Source: Blastococcus haudaquaticus (GTDB lineage Bacteria > Actinomycetota > Actinomycetes > Mycobacteriales > Geodermatophilaceae). From it: a stretch of 64,000 nt of DNA. The notes below the pieces were generated by a model, which worked only from the letters and a program-made list of their open reading frames with translations, had not been told where the DNA came from and ran no database searches. This document shows positions 34,108 through 42,499 of the stretch, piece by piece. The DNA is taken from NCBI RefSeq assembly GCF_900230285.1, contig NZ_OCNK01000001.1, positions 930,001-994,000 on the forward strand. The letters run 5' to 3'. Position numbers and translations under genes: made by a program. Numbering within the stretch: the stretch's first letter is position 1; every line of letters starts with the position of its first letter.

Positions 34108-35070
34108 GTGATCAGGACGTCGCTGACCCGCTGGTTCGACCTGACGACGCCGGTCATCGGTGCGCCGATGGCCGGCGTCTCCGGTGGAGAGCTGGCCGCC
34201 GCAGTATCCCGAGCGGGCGGTCTCGGGATGATCGGCGTGAGCGGGTCCCACTCCGCGCAGTTCGTCACCGAGCAGTGCGCGATCCCGGCCGCGGAGCTGC
34301 TGCCCTTCGGCGTCGGCCTGATGGCGTGGGTCCTGCCCGAGAGGCCCGATCTGCTCGAGTCGACCATCGCCGCGCAGCCCGGGCTCGTGTCGGTGTCCTT
34401 CGGCGACCCGGCGCCCTACGTGGGGCCGCTGCACGACGCCGGGATCGCGGTCGCGGCCCAGGTGAACACCACCGCCGACGTGCACCACGCGGTGGACGCC
34501 GGCGTCGACGTCCTGGTCGCCCAGGGGACCGAGGCCGGTGGGCACACCGGGCACCGCGCCACCCTGCCGCTGCTGCAGGAGGTGCTGACCCTCACCGACC
34601 GACCGGTCGTCGCGGCAGGCGGCATCGCGACGGGGCCCGGGATGGCCGCGGCCCTGGTCGCCGGAGCGGCCGGGGTCTGGATCGGCACGCCGCTGCTGGC
34701 CTGCCCCGAGGGGCTCAACTCCGCGGCGGCCCGGGAGCGCGTCCGGGCTGCGGGCGGGGACGCGACCGTGCTGACGCGCGCCTTCGACGTGGCCCAGGGG
34801 CTGGCCTGGCCCGAACGCTGGCCGGGGCGCGCCCTGGTCAACGAGTTCAGCCGGACGTGGCACGGACGCGAGCACGAGCTGCGACAGGACGCCGCCGCGT
34901 CGCAGCGCGTCGTCGACGCCCGGCAGATCGACGACCTCGAGCAGGGACCGCTCTACGCGGGCGAGTCCGTCGGACTCGTCACCGAGGAGCGGTCGGCCAT
35001 GGACGTCGTCCGGGACCTGGACGCCGCGGCGGAGAAGGCACTCCGCGCGGTCCCCCGTCTCCTCGGTTAG
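34108..35070 (+). CDS. nitronate monooxygenase-family FMN protein
   Basis: The 320-residue TIM-barrel protein shows the nitronate monooxygenase (2-nitropropane dioxygenase) pattern: TTPVIGAPMAGVSGGELAAA, then GLGMIGVSG, a glycine-rich phosphate site VAQGTEAGGHTG and AGGIATGPGMAAALVAGA. Members oxidise alkyl nitronates such as propionate 3-nitronate with FMN and oxygen. GTG at 34108. Its stop overlaps the stop of the converging DsbA-like gene by four bases. Confidence 0.87.
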   Translation: MIRTSLTRWFDLTTPVIGAPMAGVSGGELAAAVSRAGGLGMIGVSGSHSAQFVTEQCAIPAAELLPFGVGLMAWVLPERPDLLESTIAAQPGLVSVSFGDPAPYVGPLHDAGIAVAAQVNTTADVHHAVDAGVDVLVAQGTEAGGHTGHRATLPLLQEVLTLTDRPVVAAGGIATGPGMAAALVAGAAGVWIGTPLLACPEGLNSAAARERVRAAGGDATVLTRAFDVAQGLAWPERWPGRALVNEFSRTWHGREHELRQDAAASQRVVDARQIDDLEQGPLYAGESVGLVTEERSAMDVVRDLDAAAEKALRAVPRLLG

Positions 35071-35759
35071 ACCGCGCAGCTGTCGTCGGTGCAGCCGTCG
35101 GCCGCGGGGACGGCGATCAGGGGGTTCGCGTCGGCCCATGCGCGCTCGAGGACCTGCAGGAGCAGCTCGGCGGGCTGGGCTCCGGCGGCGCCGTACTTCC
35201 GGTCGACGACGAAGAACGGGACGCCGGTCGCGCCCAGGGCCTTGGCCGTCGCGCCGTCCTCCCGGACCGCCGCCAGGAAGCGCCGGTCGGTCAGCGCCTC
35301 GCGGACCTCGGTCTCGTCCAGGCCGACCTCGAGGGCGAACGGCACGAGCGAGTCGACGTCGAAGACCGAGCGCCCCTCCTCGAAGTAGGCGTGCAGCAGG
35401 CGCTCCTTGAGCTCGTTGCGCTTGCCGTGCTCGGCGGCCAGGTGCAGCAGCTCGTGGGCCAGCAGCGTGTTCCCGCTGATCCCGTCCGACAGGTGGTACT
35501 CCAGCCCCTCGTCGGCGGCGACCTGCTCGACGCGGGCCATGTTCGCGCGCATGTCCTCGACGCTGGCGCCGTACTTGGCGGCGAGGGCCGGCAGCGTGGC
35601 GTGCGTCTCGCCCTCGGGCACGGAGGGGTCGAGCTGGAAGGACCGCCAGACGACCTCCACCTGGTCGCGGTGCGGGAACCGCTCGAGGGCGGTCTCCAGG
35701 CGGCGCTTGCCGATGTAGCACCAGGGACACACGACGTCGGACCAGACCTCTACCTGCAT
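35067..35759 (-). CDS. DsbA-family oxidoreductase (FrnE-like)
   Basis: The 230-residue protein has a thioredoxin-fold active site CPWC (Cys11 and Cys14, in VVCPWCYIGKRRLE) with an inserted helical domain, and a cis-Pro region TGVPFFVVDRKYG. This is the FrnE/2-hydroxychromene-2-carboxylate isomerase-like branch of DsbA. With no signal peptide it is probably cytoplasmic. A C-terminal pair of cysteines (DGCTDDSCAV) may bind metal or act in redox. ATG at 35759. Confidence 0.88.
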   Translation of the reverse strand: MQVEVWSDVVCPWCYIGKRRLETALERFPHRDQVEVVWRSFQLDPSVPEGETHATLPALAAKYGASVEDMRANMARVEQVAADEGLEYHLSDGISGNTLLAHELLHLAAEHGKRNELKERLLHAYFEEGRSVFDVDSLVPFALEVGLDETEVREALTDRRFLAAVREDGATAKALGATGVPFFVVDRKYGAAGAQPAELLLQVLERAWADANPLIAVPAADGCTDDSCAV

Positions 35760-35783
35760 GACCGGGCAAACTTCGATGACGGC

Positions 35784-36809
35784 TCAACCATTCCGCGCGT
35801 CACCGGCATCCCGCGGCGGCTGCACCTCGGCGCGGGCCCGCCCGTCCCCCCGGGTCGGGTCCAGGAAGACGAAGCGCACGCCCCCGTGGCGGGCCACCAG
35901 CCGGCGCTCCGCCTCGTCCGAGGCGCGCTCGATGTCCGCCACGGTCGCGGTGTCGTCGAAGTCCACCTTCGCCATGACGACGAGCTGCCCCGGCCCTATC
36001 ACCGTGGTCATCAGCACCGGCACGTCGCTGACCTGGTCCAGCCCGGCGATCTCCTGGCGCAGCTCCTCCTCGATCCGCGGGGACACCGACCGGCCGATGA
36101 GCAGCGACACGTTCGCCCCGGCCAGCGAACCCGCGACGAACAACAGGAGCACGCCGATGGCGATCGCCGCGACGCCGTCCCACACGGGGTCGCCCGTGAG
36201 CTGCTCCAGCCCCAGCCCGAGGGCGGCCAGCACGAGTCCGACAAGGGCGGCGCTGTCCTCGAAGGTGACCGCCTTGACCGTGGTGTCGCTGGTCTCCCGC
36301 AGGTACCGGCGCGACGTCGTCCCCCACTTCCGGGCGGAACTGCGCACCTGGCGCACCGCCTTCAGCCAGGACGCGCCCTCCAGGAGGAAGGAGAGCGCGA
36401 GGACGACGTAGGCGATCAGCGGGTCCCCCTGCTCCTCGCCCTCGAGGATCGTGGTGATGCCCTGCCAGAAGGAGAACCCGGCGCCGAGGGTGAAGGTGGC
36501 CAGGCAGGCCAGCAGCGCCCAGAAGTAGGTCTCTCGGCCGTAGCCGATGGGGTGCCGACCGTCGGGCGCCCTGGTGCCGCGCTTGAGCGCGACGAACAGC
36601 AGCACCTCGGTGATGGTGTCGGCGAGGGAGTGGGCGGCCTCCGAGAGCATCGCCGACGAGTGGCTCACCAGGCCGCCGACCAGCTTGGCGATCGCGATCC
36701 CGAGGTTCGCCAGGCCCGCGACGACGACCGTGCCGGTCGACTCGCTCCCGCTCCCCTCCGCCGCGTCCTTGGCGAGGACGTGGTCCGAGGCGGGCGCCGG
36801 TTGCGTCAT
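35784..36809 (-). CDS. cation diffusion facilitator family transporter
   Basis: The 341-residue protein has six hydrophobic helices with the CDF metal sites: HSLADTITEVLLF in helix 2 (the usual H/D-x3-D pattern) and the GRHPIGYGRETYFW block before helix 3, and a helix-5 site EDSAALVGLV. The C-terminal cytoplasmic domain lies after about residue 250. CDF proteins export Zn, Mn, Fe or Co. ATG at 36809 overlaps the upstream MFS stop by four bases, so they are coupled. The metal is not identifiable. Confidence 0.87.
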   Translation of the reverse strand: MTQPAPASDHVLAKDAAEGSGSESTGTVVVAGLANLGIAIAKLVGGLVSHSSAMLSEAAHSLADTITEVLLFVALKRGTRAPDGRHPIGYGRETYFWALLACLATFTLGAGFSFWQGITTILEGEEQGDPLIAYVVLALSFLLEGASWLKAVRQVRSSARKWGTTSRRYLRETSDTTVKAVTFEDSAALVGLVLAALGLGLEQLTGDPVWDGVAAIAIGVLLLFVAGSLAGANVSLLIGRSVSPRIEEELRQEIAGLDQVSDVPVLMTTVIGPGQLVVMAKVDFDDTATVADIERASDEAERRLVARHGGVRFVFLDPTRGDGRARAEVQPPRDAGDARNG

Positions 36810-38053
36810 GCAACGGATGGTTCCCCGGGAGTGGGCGCGCCATGCGCCCTACCGGGCGTCCTGCGCCACGGGACGAGCGCTGCCGCCCCCGTCGCGGCCA
36901 GCGCCGTAGCGGCCACGACGAGCCCCGGAGGTCCCCAGCGGGTGAGCACCAGGCCGCCGAGGACCGCGCCGGCGGCGATGCCGACGTTCAGCGCTGTGAT
37001 CGCCAGCGCCCCCGCGACGTCCCGGACCTGCGGGGCGGCCAGCCGGGCCATGCGGGTCTGGAACACGGGCGGCAGCAGGCCGACGAGAAATCCCCAGAGG
37101 GCGACGACGAGGAAGGCCGGCACCGGATGCGTGCCCAGCAGCCCCAGCGCGGCCAGCGCGACGGCGAACGCGACGGCCGTGCCCGCGAGGGCCCCGTTAG
37201 GACGCCGGTCCGAGAGCGGACCGGCGACCGTCAGCCCCGCGACGCCGGCCGCACCGAAGACGAAGAGGACCACCGGCACCGCAGCTGCCGGCAGGTGGCC
37301 GGCGTCGGTGACCAGCACCGCGACGTACGTGGCGGCCGCGAAGTGGCCGGCCAGCACGGCCGCGGTGGCGGCAGCGCTGCGCAGCACGCCCGGCATGCTC
37401 GGGTCGCGCCACCAGGTCGTGCCCGTGCCCGTCGACTCCCGCCGGGCGGCGGCGGGTGCCACGAGGAGGACGCACGCGGGCGGGATCGTGAGCAACGCGA
37501 GGAGGGCGAACGCCGTCCGCCAGCCGACGGCGCCGCCGAGGGCGGTGGCCAGGGGGACGCCGAGCACCGCGGCCGCGGTCGGCCCGGCGAGCACGACCGC
37601 GACAGCCCGGCCGAGCCGCTCGGGGGGCACCAGGCTCGCTGCGTGGGGCACGAGGAGCGCCCAGACCAGCCCGTGGGCGGCGGCGCCCACGAGGCGGGCG
37701 AGGACGGCGGCGGCGAGCGTCGGCGCGGCGGCGGAGGCGAGGGTGGCGAGGCCGCTGACCAGCACCCCCACCGCGATGACCCGCTGCCGGGGCAGCCGTC
37801 GGGTGGCGCGGACCAGGAGGAGGCTGGTGGCCGCGAGGGTGAGCGCCCACACGGCGACCAGCGATCCGGCCGCCGAGGCGCTGACGCCCAGGTCGGCGGC
37901 GATCTCGGGGAGCAGGCCGGTCGGTGCGAGCTCCACGGTCACGGTGGCCCCGGCCGACACCGTGAGGGCGCCCAGCACCGCATGCGGGGAGCGCGGGGTG
38001 GGCGGGTCGGCCGGAGGCGCAGCGGCGGGGGCGGGTGCGGTCTCACAGGTCAT
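36806..38053 (-). CDS. MFS transporter (AraJ/CmlR-like DHA1 type)
   Basis: The 415-residue protein has about 12 hydrophobic helices and a DHA1-like motif-A region after helix 2 (VRATRRLPRQRVIAVG). A proline- and alanine-rich cytoplasmic N-terminus precedes helix 1. It heads a two-gene unit with the CDF gene and diverges from a merR gene 69 bases away, across a perfect 16-bp palindrome, so it is probably the main target of that regulator. It is likely a drug or metabolite exporter. Confidence 0.82.
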   Translation of the reverse strand: MTCETAPAPAAAPPADPPTPRSPHAVLGALTVSAGATVTVELAPTGLLPEIAADLGVSASAAGSLVAVWALTLAATSLLLVRATRRLPRQRVIAVGVLVSGLATLASAAAPTLAAAVLARLVGAAAHGLVWALLVPHAASLVPPERLGRAVAVVLAGPTAAAVLGVPLATALGGAVGWRTAFALLALLTIPPACVLLVAPAAARRESTGTGTTWWRDPSMPGVLRSAAATAAVLAGHFAAATYVAVLVTDAGHLPAAAVPVVLFVFGAAGVAGLTVAGPLSDRRPNGALAGTAVAFAVALAALGLLGTHPVPAFLVVALWGFLVGLLPPVFQTRMARLAAPQVRDVAGALAITALNVGIAAGAVLGGLVLTRWGPPGLVVAATALAATGAAALVPWRRTPGRAHGAPTPGEPSVA

Positions 38054-38069
38054 GGCGGGACGCTAAGGA

Positions 38070-38085
38070 TTGACACCGGTGTCAA
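38070..38085. promoter_or_regulatory. MerR-type operator palindrome
   Basis: TTGACACCGGTGTCAA is a perfect 16-bp palindrome in the 69-base gap between the divergent MFS and merR starts. Its left arm supplies a TTGACA-like -35 element for merR. Confidence 0.75.
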
Positions 38086-38122
38086 GGTCAAGACCACAGC
38101 TCATCGGCGGGAGGAGCGGCGC

Positions 38123-38506
38123 GTGAAGATCGGCGGACTGGCCGAGCGGACCGGCGTGAGCGCCCGGATGCTGCGCTACTACGAGCAGCAGCACCTGCTC
38201 ACCCCGGCCCGCACGGCGAACGGGTACCGCAGCTACCTCCCCGCGGACGTCGACCGCGTGCAGCAGATCAGGGCCCTGTTGGACGCCGGCCTGCCGACGC
38301 GGTTCGTGCGCGCCGTGCTCGACATGGGCCTGACCTCCGACGAGCCACCGGTTGCGGGCTGGACGCCGACCTGCACGTCGACGTTCGCCGGGATGCTGCG
38401 GACCGAGCTGGACCGGCTCGAGGACCGGCTGCGCTGCCTGGCCCGCAGCAGGGACGCCGTCCGGCAGTACCTCGACACGGTGACCGTCGCCGAGACCGTC
38501 GCCTGA
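38123..38506 (+). CDS. MerR-family regulator
   Basis: The 127-residue protein has the MerR winged helix: IGGLAERTGVSARMLRYYEQ, then HLLTPARTANGYRSY, and a long dimerisation helix. There is a single cysteine in CTSTF and one in LRCLAR, but no clear metal-binding cysteine set. GTG at 38123 follows GGGAGGAG. The 20 bases around its stop codon are duplicated in tandem. Confidence 0.87.
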   Translation: MKIGGLAERTGVSARMLRYYEQQHLLTPARTANGYRSYLPADVDRVQQIRALLDAGLPTRFVRAVLDMGLTSDEPPVAGWTPTCTSTFAGMLRTELDRLEDRLRCLARSRDAVRQYLDTVTVAETVA

Positions 38507-38530
38507 CGGCCGAGACCGTCGCCTGACGGC
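38491..38530 (+). repeat. tandem 20-bp duplication across a stop codon
   Basis: CGAGACCGTCGCCTGACGGC at 38491-38510 is repeated exactly at 38511-38530. The first copy contains the last codons and the stop of the merR gene. This looks like a recent replication slip that left the protein unchanged. Confidence 0.9.
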
Positions 38531-38548
38531 GTCCCCTGGACGGTCCCG

Positions 38549-38926
38549 TCAGCGCACGCCGACGAGGTCGACGACGAAGACGAGGGTGGCGCCGGGCTTG
38601 ATGACGCCGCCCGCGCCGCGCTCGCCGTAGGCCTTGTGCGCCGGGATGGTCAGCCGGCGGCGGCCGCCGACCTTCATGCCGGCGATGCCCTCGTCCCACC
38701 CCTGGATGACCATGCCGACACCCAGCCGGAACTCCAGCGGGTCGCCGCGGTCCCACGACGCGTCGAACTGCTCGCCGCCGTCGTGGGTGACGCCGACGTA
38801 GTGGGCGCTGACCAGGCTGCCCGCGGTCGCCTCGGGTCCGTCGCCGACGGTGATGTCCTCGATGACGAGGTCCGCCGGGGCCGGCCCGGTGGGCGGCTCG
38901 ACGTCCGGTCGGCTCAGCTCGGCCAC
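38549..38926 (-). CDS. FKBP-type peptidyl-prolyl isomerase
   Basis: The 125-residue single-domain FKBP shows AHYVGVTHDGGEQFDASWDR, VIQGWDEGIAGMKVGGRR and AYGERGAGGVIKPGATLVFVVDLV. The aromatic and acidic pocket residues (Tyr, Phe, Asp, Trp) are present, so isomerase activity is likely. GTG at 38926 follows GGAGGGAG. There is no signal peptide, so it acts in the cytoplasm. Confidence 0.93.
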   Translation of the reverse strand: MAELSRPDVEPPTGPAPADLVIEDITVGDGPEATAGSLVSAHYVGVTHDGGEQFDASWDRGDPLEFRLGVGMVIQGWDEGIAGMKVGGRRRLTIPAHKAYGERGAGGVIKPGATLVFVVDLVGVR

Positions 38927-39067
38927 GGTTCTCCCTCCTGCGCCGGGGCTCTCCCGGCATCCGCATCTCAGAGACGCTGCACCCATCCAAGCAGCGAGCC
39001 GTCGGGCCCGCTCGGACCGCTCCTCGCCCGGATGCCCGGCGGCCCGGTGCGGCACTAGCGTCGGGGC

Positions 39068-39454
39068 ATGCTCGATCACTTGGCCCTCCAGTGCACGGAC
39101 ACCGGCGCCGCGTCGGACTTCTACACGCGGGTGCTCGCCCCGTGCGGCGTCCGCGAGCTCATGCGGTACGACGGTCCCGGCGGCGCCGTCGTCGGCCTCT
39201 GCGGGCCGGACAGCTTCCCGCGACTGTGGCTCGGCAGCGCCGTCGACACCGGCACCCGCCCGGTGCACGTGGCGATCACCGCGCCGTCCCGCCAGGCCGT
39301 CGACGAGGTGTTCGGGCTGGCCCGCGCCGCCGGGACCGAGATCCTGCACGAGCCGCGGGTCTGGCCGGAGTACCACCCGGGCTACTACGCCGTGTTCTTC
39401 CGCGACCCCGACGGCAACAACGTCGAGGCCGTGCACCACACGTTTCCGTCGTGA
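39068..39454 (+). CDS. VOC-family (glyoxalase-like) protein
   Basis: The 128-residue protein shows the vicinal-oxygen-chelate pattern: starting LDHLALQCTDTGAASDFYTR and ending AVFFRDPDGNNVEAVHH, with potential metal ligands His4, the central histidine HVAIT and Glu of NNVEAV. These are dioxygenase, glyoxalase or resistance proteins. Its stop overlaps the start of the glucosidase gene as GTGA, which makes an odd functional pair. Confidence 0.87.
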   Translation: MLDHLALQCTDTGAASDFYTRVLAPCGVRELMRYDGPGGAVVGLCGPDSFPRLWLGSAVDTGTRPVHVAITAPSRQAVDEVFGLARAAGTEILHEPRVWPEYHPGYYAVFFRDPDGNNVEAVHHTFPS

Positions 39455-41289
39455 CGGACGCGCCCCGCCCCATGGGCGCCGGGTCCGCGCCCCGCCCCAT
39501 GGGCGCCGGGTCCGCGCCCCGCCCCATGGGCGCCGGGTCCGCGCCCCGCCCCATGGGCGCCGGGTCCGCGCCGTGGTGGACCAGCGCGGTCGCCTACCAG
39601 GTCTACCCGCGGTCGTTCCAGGACTCCGACGGCGACGGGATCGGCGACCTCGGCGGGATCCTGCAGCGCCTGGACCACCTCTCCGACCTCGGCGTCGACG
39701 TCCTGTGGCTCTCGCCGGTCTACCCCTCGCCGCAGGCCGACAACGGCTACGACATCAGCGACTACCAGGGCATCGACCCACTCTTCGGCACCCTCGAGCA
39801 GCTCGACGAGCTGATCGAGGCCCTGCACGCGCGCGGGATGAAGCTGCTGATGGACCTCGTCGTCAACCACACCAGCGACGAGCACCCCTGGTTCGTCGAG
39901 AGCCGGTCGTCCCCGACGTCGGCGAAGCGGGACTGGTACTGGTGGCGGCCGCCCAGGGCCGGGTTCGCCGGAGGCGACCCGGGCGCGGAGCCGACCAACT
40001 GGCAGTCGTTCTTCTCCGGCCCCACCTGGACGTACGACGAGGCCGGCGGCGAGTACTACCTGCACCTCTTCGACCGGAAGCAGCCCGACCTCAACTGGGA
40101 GAACCCCGAGGTCCGGCAGGCGGTCCACGCGATGATGCGCTGGTGGCTCGACCGCGGGGTCGACGGGTTCCGCATGGACGTCATCAACATGATCAGCAAG
40201 GACGTCGCAGACGACGGCCACCTGCACGACGGCCCGCCGATCGCCGGGACTCCGCTGGGCGACGGCTCGGCGTCCTACCTGGGCGGCCCGCGCATCCACG
40301 AGTTCCTGCAGGAGATGCACCGCGAGGTCTTCGCCGGACGGGACGGACCGTTCCTGACCGTCGGCGAGATGCCCGGCGTCACCGTCGAGGAGGCCCGGCT
40401 GTTCACCGACCCGGCGCGGGCCGAGGTGGACATGGTCTTCCAGTTCGAGCACGTCGGCCTCGACCACGAGGGCAGCAAGTGGCGGCCCGTGCCGTTGCGT
40501 CTGCGTGACCTGAAGGCCTCGTTCGGGCGCTGGCAGGCCGGGCTGGCCGACGTCGGCTGGAACTCCCTCTACTGGGACAACCACGACCAGCCGCGTGCCG
40601 TCTCCCGCTTCGGCGACGACTCCCCCGAGTACCGGCGCGACTCCGCGACCTGCCTGGCGACGCTGCTGCACCTGCACCGGGGGACGCCGTACGTCTACCA
40701 GGGCCAGGAGCTCGGGATGGCGAACTTCCCGTTCGCGAGCGTCGACGACTTCCGGGACGTGGAGTCGGTCAACCACTTCGGGACGGCGATGGTCGCGGGC
40801 GAGGACCCGGCGGCGGTGCTCGACGCCCTCCGCCGGATGAGCCGGGACAACGCCCGCACGCCCGTGCAGTGGGACGCCTCGCCGCACGCCGGCTTCACCA
40901 CCGGGACGCCGTGGCTGCCGGTCAACCCCGACCACACGGAGTGGAACGCCGAGGCGCAGCGGCAGGACCCCTCGTCGGTCCTGGCGCACTACCGCCGGCT
41001 GATCGCGCTGCGGCACGAGAACCCGGTCGTGGCGCTCGGCGACTTCGCGATGCTGCTGCCCGACCACGACGACGTCTACGCGTTCACCCGCACCCTCGAC
41101 GGCGAGGTGCTGCTCGTCGTCTGCAACGTCAGCCGGACCCCGCACCCCCTGCTGGAGCTGCTGCCGGAGGCGGCGGACGGCCGGCTGCTGCTCGGCAACC
41201 TGGCCGACGAGGACCCCGACCTGCTCCGCGCGTGGGAGGCCCGGGTGCTGGGGCTGGGGCTGGGGCTGGGGCTGGGGCTGGGGGCGTGA
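39451..41289 (+). CDS. GH13 alpha-glucosidase (oligo-1,6-glucosidase/maltase-like)
   Basis: The 612-residue protein has the GH13 regions: VNHTSDEHPWF, GFRMDVINMI with the nucleophile aspartate (about 242), VGEMPGV with the acid glutamate (about 307) and WDNHDQPR (Asp about 380). The barrel begins with AVAYQVYPRSFQDSDGDG, as in exo-acting glucosidases. The first 40 residues include four exact nine-residue repeats (APRPMGAGS) encoded by a 27-bp tandem repeat, each holding an in-frame ATG, so the true start could be GTG 39451 or any of those. The C-terminus carries a repeated Leu-Gly run from six copies of CTGGGG. Confidence 0.9.
   Translation: MTDAPRPMGAGSAPRPMGAGSAPRPMGAGSAPRPMGAGSAPWWTSAVAYQVYPRSFQDSDGDGIGDLGGILQRLDHLSDLGVDVLWLSPVYPSPQADNGYDISDYQGIDPLFGTLEQLDELIEALHARGMKLLMDLVVNHTSDEHPWFVESRSSPTSAKRDWYWWRPPRAGFAGGDPGAEPTNWQSFFSGPTWTYDEAGGEYYLHLFDRKQPDLNWENPEVRQAVHAMMRWWLDRGVDGFRMDVINMISKDVADDGHLHDGPPIAGTPLGDGSASYLGGPRIHEFLQEMHREVFAGRDGPFLTVGEMPGVTVEEARLFTDPARAEVDMVFQFEHVGLDHEGSKWRPVPLRLRDLKASFGRWQAGLADVGWNSLYWDNHDQPRAVSRFGDDSPEYRRDSATCLATLLHLHRGTPYVYQGQELGMANFPFASVDDFRDVESVNHFGTAMVAGEDPAAVLDALRRMSRDNARTPVQWDASPHAGFTTGTPWLPVNPDHTEWNAEAQRQDPSSVLAHYRRLIALRHENPVVALGDFAMLLPDHDDVYAFTRTLDGEVLLVVCNVSRTPHPLLELLPEAADGRLLLGNLADEDPDLLRAWEARVLGLGLGLGLGLGA
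39460..39567 (+). repeat. four perfect 27-bp tandem repeats in the GH13 start region
   Basis: The unit begins GCGCCCCGCCCCATGGGCGC and repeats without change at 39460, 39487, 39514 and 39541. Each encodes APRPMGAGS. The copy number is a multiple of three bases, so gain or loss would keep frame. Confidence 0.95.
41248..41283 (+). repeat. six copies of CTGGGG at the 3' end of the GH13 gene
   Basis: The hexamer repeats exactly six times and encodes a Leu-Gly tail just before the stop at 41287. It is a simple-sequence tract and also in frame. Confidence 0.95.
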
Positions 41290-41292
41290 CGG

Positions 41293-41736
41293 TCACCGCC
41301 ACGGATCGGTGATCTCGCGCAGGTCGGTGAGGACGCTGCGCAGCTCCGCCATCCGGCCGACGCCGAGGTGGGCGGTCCACTCCGCCTCGACCTCGGCGAC
41401 GATCCGTCGTGATGCCTCGACGCTGCGCCGTCCGCGCTCCGCGACCCGCACGAGCCTGGCCCGCCCGTCCTGGGGATCGGGCACGCGCTCCACGTAGCCG
41501 GCGCGCTCGAGCTGGTCGACGAGGAAGCCCGCGCTCTGCTTGGTGATGCCCGCCTGGGCGGCGAGGTCGGTCAGCCTGCTGCCGTCGGAGGCGATCCGCT
41601 GGAACACCCGCGCCTGGGCGGGGGTGAAGTCGTCGAAGCCCGCCGCGGCCAGCCCCTCGAACACGCGGGTCTCCATGGCGCGGTAGGGGAGGAACATCAG
41701 CAGTCCGACGTTCAGCGGCTCCGGCACGGTTGACAT
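41293..41736 (-). CDS. MarR-family regulator
   Basis: The 147-residue protein has the MarR winged helix: TPAQARVFQRIASDGSRLTD, LAAQAGITKQSAGFLVDQLE and YVERVPDPQDGRARLVRVAE as the wing. ATG at 41736. It diverges from the DinB-fold gene across a long inverted repeat at 41748-41783 that is its probable operator. Its stop is four bases from the stop of the GH13 gene. Confidence 0.92.
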   Translation of the reverse strand: MSTVPEPLNVGLLMFLPYRAMETRVFEGLAAAGFDDFTPAQARVFQRIASDGSRLTDLAAQAGITKQSAGFLVDQLERAGYVERVPDPQDGRARLVRVAERGRRSVEASRRIVAEVEAEWTAHLGVGRMAELRSVLTDLREITDPWR

Positions 41737-41747
41737 GCTAGGAGGCA

Positions 41748-41783
41748 GTCAGAGAGACTGACGAAGTAGTAAGACTCTCTGAC
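41748..41783. promoter_or_regulatory. MarR operator, inverted repeat
   Basis: GTCAGAGAGACT at 41748-41759 and AGACTCTCTGAC at 41772-41783 are inverted repeats matching at 11 of 12 positions with a 12-base spacer, between the divergent marR and DinB-fold genes. Confidence 0.75.
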
Positions 41784-41798
41784 GGAATTGGGTTCGAC

Positions 41799-42455
41799 AT
41801 GGACCACGACCAGAAGTGGGCGGTGATCGCGGAGCAGCGGCGCGCCCTGGCCGACATCCTCTCGGCGATCGACGCCGCGGACTGGGAGCGACCGTCGCTG
41901 TGCACGCAGTGGCGGGTGCGCGACGTCGCAGCCCACCTCGCGCTCACGCCTCGGTCGCCCGGCGTCCTGCGCATCCTGGTGGCCGGGCTCCGCGCCCGTG
42001 GCGACTTCGACGCGGTCAACCGTGACCTGGCCCGGACGCATGCCGAACGCCCGACCGACCGGCTGGTGGCGGACCTGCGGGAGCTGGCCGACTGCCGGCG
42101 CAAGCCCGCCATCACCACGCTCGACAACCTGCTCTTCGACACCCTCGTGCACGTGCAGGACATCACGGTCCCGCTCGGTGTCCCGGCCCCGATGCCGCTC
42201 GGGCCCGCGCGCGAGGGCGCGGAGCGCGTCTGGCGCATGGGCTGGCCCTTCTGGGCCCGACGCCGGTTGCGCGGGATGCGCCTGATCGCGACCGACGTCG
42301 ACTGGTCCGTCGGCCAGGGGGACGAGGTCCGTGGCGCGATCCAGGACCTGCTGCTCCTGCTCACCGGCCGGACCGGGACCGTCCTGCCACGACTGAGCGG
42401 TCCGGGGACACGGCGACTGGCCGGCAGCGGCAACGTCCCCGGGGGCCTGGCGTAG
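41799..42455 (+). CDS. DinB-fold, mycothiol-dependent maleylpyruvate-isomerase-family protein
   Basis: The 218-residue protein matches the family of mycothiol-dependent maleylpyruvate isomerase-like proteins: DWERPSLCTQWRVRDVAAHL (28-47) and LFDTLVHVQDITVPLG, with His46 and His118 as likely metal ligands. Mycothiol is an actinobacterial thiol. The direct substrate is unknown; many members are stress or detoxification transferases. It is controlled from the MarR operator. Confidence 0.82.
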   Translation: MDHDQKWAVIAEQRRALADILSAIDAADWERPSLCTQWRVRDVAAHLALTPRSPGVLRILVAGLRARGDFDAVNRDLARTHAERPTDRLVADLRELADCRRKPAITTLDNLLFDTLVHVQDITVPLGVPAPMPLGPAREGAERVWRMGWPFWARRRLRGMRLIATDVDWSVGQGDEVRGAIQDLLLLLTGRTGTVLPRLSGPGTRRLAGSGNVPGGLA

Positions 42456-42499
42456 ACCGCGGGCCACGGCTTCGGGAGCAGTCCCCGCGGCACGCCGGC

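Noticed and set aside
34275-38066. Very long plus-strand frame across nitronate monooxygenase, DsbA-like, CDF and MFS genes
   Set aside because: It covers four genes with clear family motifs in other frames, and its translation is low complexity.
39460-39567. Repeats that might suggest a CRISPR array
   Set aside because: The 27-bp units are directly adjacent with no spacers, lie in frame in a coding region, and there are no cas genes in the window.
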